14,515 nt of DNA, taken from Acidobacteriia bacterium UBA6623 (GTDB taxonomy: Bacteria; Acidobacteriota; Terriglobia; Bryobacterales; UBA6623). Shown piece after piece: positions 13,391 through 14,515 of the stretch. Under the pieces are notes generated by a model, which saw only the letters and a program-made list of their open reading frames with translations, was not told the DNA's origin and did no database searches. Positions within the stretch are counted from its first letter, which is position 1. Each line of letters opens with the position of its first letter. The position numbers and the translations under genes are program-made. The DNA lies in NCBI GenBank assembly GCA_002433055.1, contig DJHJ01000019.1, positions 6,763 through 21,277 on the forward strand, written 5' to 3'.

Positions 13391-14515
13391 GTGATGTTGA
13401 TTTCTAAATTACACAAAAAATTCAGAGTTTCTTTGCTGGCAGCCTGGACTGCCTGGATAGGTTTTGGTTTTTCAATTTTCGGGCTTGCGGCCTTGCCTGT
13501 ATTTGCACAATCGATGGGGCACATTAGTGGAAGCGTCTCAATGGAACGGACCACACTTCCACTGCGTGGAGCCAGTGTTCTGATTGTTGAACTTGGACGC
13601 ACCACGCTTTCAGGGCGAGATGGCTCGTATGAGTTCCGTAATGTCAGGCCTGGCAAGTACCACGTCGTTGCACATCTCGATCATGTGTTCACGGAAGCGT
13701 CCAAGGTCGTTGATGTAGAATCTGGCATCGAGGCATCACTTGATTTTGCGTTGTCGATCACAGGCGAAAAACATGAAATCACTGTTACACCTTCGGAAAT
13801 ACACTCAACGGCATATGAGGCATTCCAGGATACAGAGTCCTTCAATGTCTCTGATCTGATGGAATCGAGTTCAGCTTCACTGGGTGAGGCACTTGATCAT
13901 GCGGTTGGTACTGGAATAGCCAAACGTGGTTATGGTCCGGGTAGTGCTCGCCCAATCGTACGTGGTTTCGATGGTGATCGAGTACTGATCATGGAGGATG
14001 GCCTTCGTACAGGTACACTCTCGTCTCAAGGGGATGGGCACCACGGGGAGACTATCAACACTTCCCAACTTGACCGGTTAGAGGTCGTTAAAGGTCCAGC
14101 AACACTGCTATACAGTGGCAATGCAATGGGTGGGACAGTGAATGCAATTAGTCGTCACCACGAGCACCACCAACACCCTCATCAGGGGTTCCGCGGTTAT
14201 ATTTTGGGTTCAGGAGGAACAGCGAATTCTTTGGGAGGTAGCAGCGTCGGGTTCGAGTACGGAATAGGAAGATGGCTGATGTGGGGCAATGGTGGTGGAG
14301 TTCGTACTGGTGACTACACTGCACCGGAACAGGGAAAAATCTTGAATTCACATACCAACATGAGAAACATCAACGGTGGATTCGGATGGTATGGCAAGAA
14401 GATGTTTTTCAGTTTCGAGACGAAGGTGGATCGTGGCGCGTTTGGTATTCCGTTCGCTGAAGAATTTCACAATCACGGTGGACATGGTGACGAGGATGAT
14501 CACGACGAGGAAGGT
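13391..14515 (+). CDS. TonB-dependent receptor, ZnuD-like, 3' end beyond the window
   Basis: The first 375 residues of an outer-membrane active-transport receptor; the frame is open to the last base. A long signal peptide ends near FAQ (38-40). Residues 44-120 form a carboxypeptidase-regulatory-like domain (SGSVSMERTTLPLRGASV, GRDGSYEFRNVRPGKY). ITVTP at 130-134 may be the TonB box. The plug follows with PIVRGFDGDRVLIMEDGLRT and the diagnostic DRLEVVKGPATLLYSGNAMGG (228-248). The barrel starts with His-rich RHHEHHQHPHQ (255-265) and later has an acidic/His loop at 360-375. RTGDYTAP and FGIPFAEEFHNHGGHG line up with equivalent positions in neisserial ZnuD, the zinc receptor. Zinc is therefore the best substrate guess, by inference; heme or copper are alternatives. 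AGAGGAGT (13373-13380) supports the GTG at 13391; ATG 13394 is also possible. Confidence 0.93.
   Translation, partial: MMLISKLHKKFRVSLLAAWTAWIGFGFSIFGLAALPVFAQSMGHISGSVSMERTTLPLRGASVLIVELGRTTLSGRDGSYEFRNVRPGKYHVVAHLDHVFTEASKVVDVESGIEASLDFALSITGEKHEITVTPSEIHSTAYEAFQDTESFNVSDLMESSSASLGEALDHAVGTGIAKRGYGPGSARPIVRGFDGDRVLIMEDGLRTGTLSSQGDGHHGETINTSQLDRLEVVKGPATLLYSGNAMGGTVNAISRHHEHHQHPHQGFRGYILGSGGTANSLGGSSVGFEYGIGRWLMWGNGGGVRTGDYTAPEQGKILNSHTNMRNINGGFGWYGKKMFFSFETKVDRGAFGIPFAEEFHNHGGHGDEDDHDEEG

Noticed and set aside
13300..13656. Minus-strand frame of 118 codons across the TonB receptor start
   Set aside because: It is opposite the signal peptide and regulatory domain of the receptor, whose frame shows clear family motifs.
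1..14515. Mobile element, CRISPR array or defence island
   Set aside because: No transposase, integrase, phage or nuclease-like protein, no regularly spaced repeats and no flanking direct repeats were seen; all genes look chromosomal and metabolic.

Overview
The window looks like ordinary chromosomal DNA from a diderm (Gram-negative) bacterium. A heptose-kinase gene for LPS core, two outer-membrane proteins (a TonB-dependent receptor and a TorF-like porin) and a lipoprotein TRAP receptor point to an outer membrane. A HemQ/ChdC-type coproheme decarboxylase next to these, a Tat-exported Gfo/Idh/MocA oxidoreductase and a PQQ-type beta-propeller protein with EF-hands resemble gene content common in Acidobacteriota and Planctomycetota-like lineages. 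Acidobacteriota is my best guess, but it is inference from gene content only. GC content looks moderate by eye and was not computed. I see no insertion sequence, phage gene, CRISPR array or toxin-antitoxin pair.

Left part (1-4673), all plus strand after a tRNA cut by the left edge: a Tat-signal Gfo/Idh/MocA oxidoreductase; a single-domain D-glycero-beta-D-manno-heptose-7-phosphate kinase with a terminator-like hairpin behind it; then an overlapping pair encoding the small (DctQ-type) and large (DctM-type) membrane subunits of a TRAP transporter, with no solute-binding gene beside them.

Middle (4674-10913): a minus-strand hemQ/chdC gene is divergent from a plus-strand lipA (lipoyl synthase). 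The lipA upstream region holds four consecutive short hairpins and a strong Shine-Dalgarno. Convergent with lipA is a minus-strand series, transcribed right to left: PQQ-like propeller protein, FprA/adrenodoxin-type ferredoxin-NADP reductase, and a TAXI-family TRAP solute receptor lipoprotein.

Right part (11090-14515), all plus strand: a Fur-family regulator, a 484-base non-coding gap with several inverted repeats, a TorF-like putative porin, a possible 94-residue exported small protein under a promoter overlapping a perfect 6+6 inverted repeat, and the first 375 codons of a TonB-dependent receptor. The receptor has a carboxypeptidase-regulatory-like N-terminal domain, a plug, and His/Asp-rich loops resembling the zinc receptor ZnuD. 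It runs off the right edge. The most coherent functional reading of this part is a metal-responsive, probably zinc, outer-membrane uptake locus. It is the most interesting part of the window, though built from known families rather than a plainly new system.
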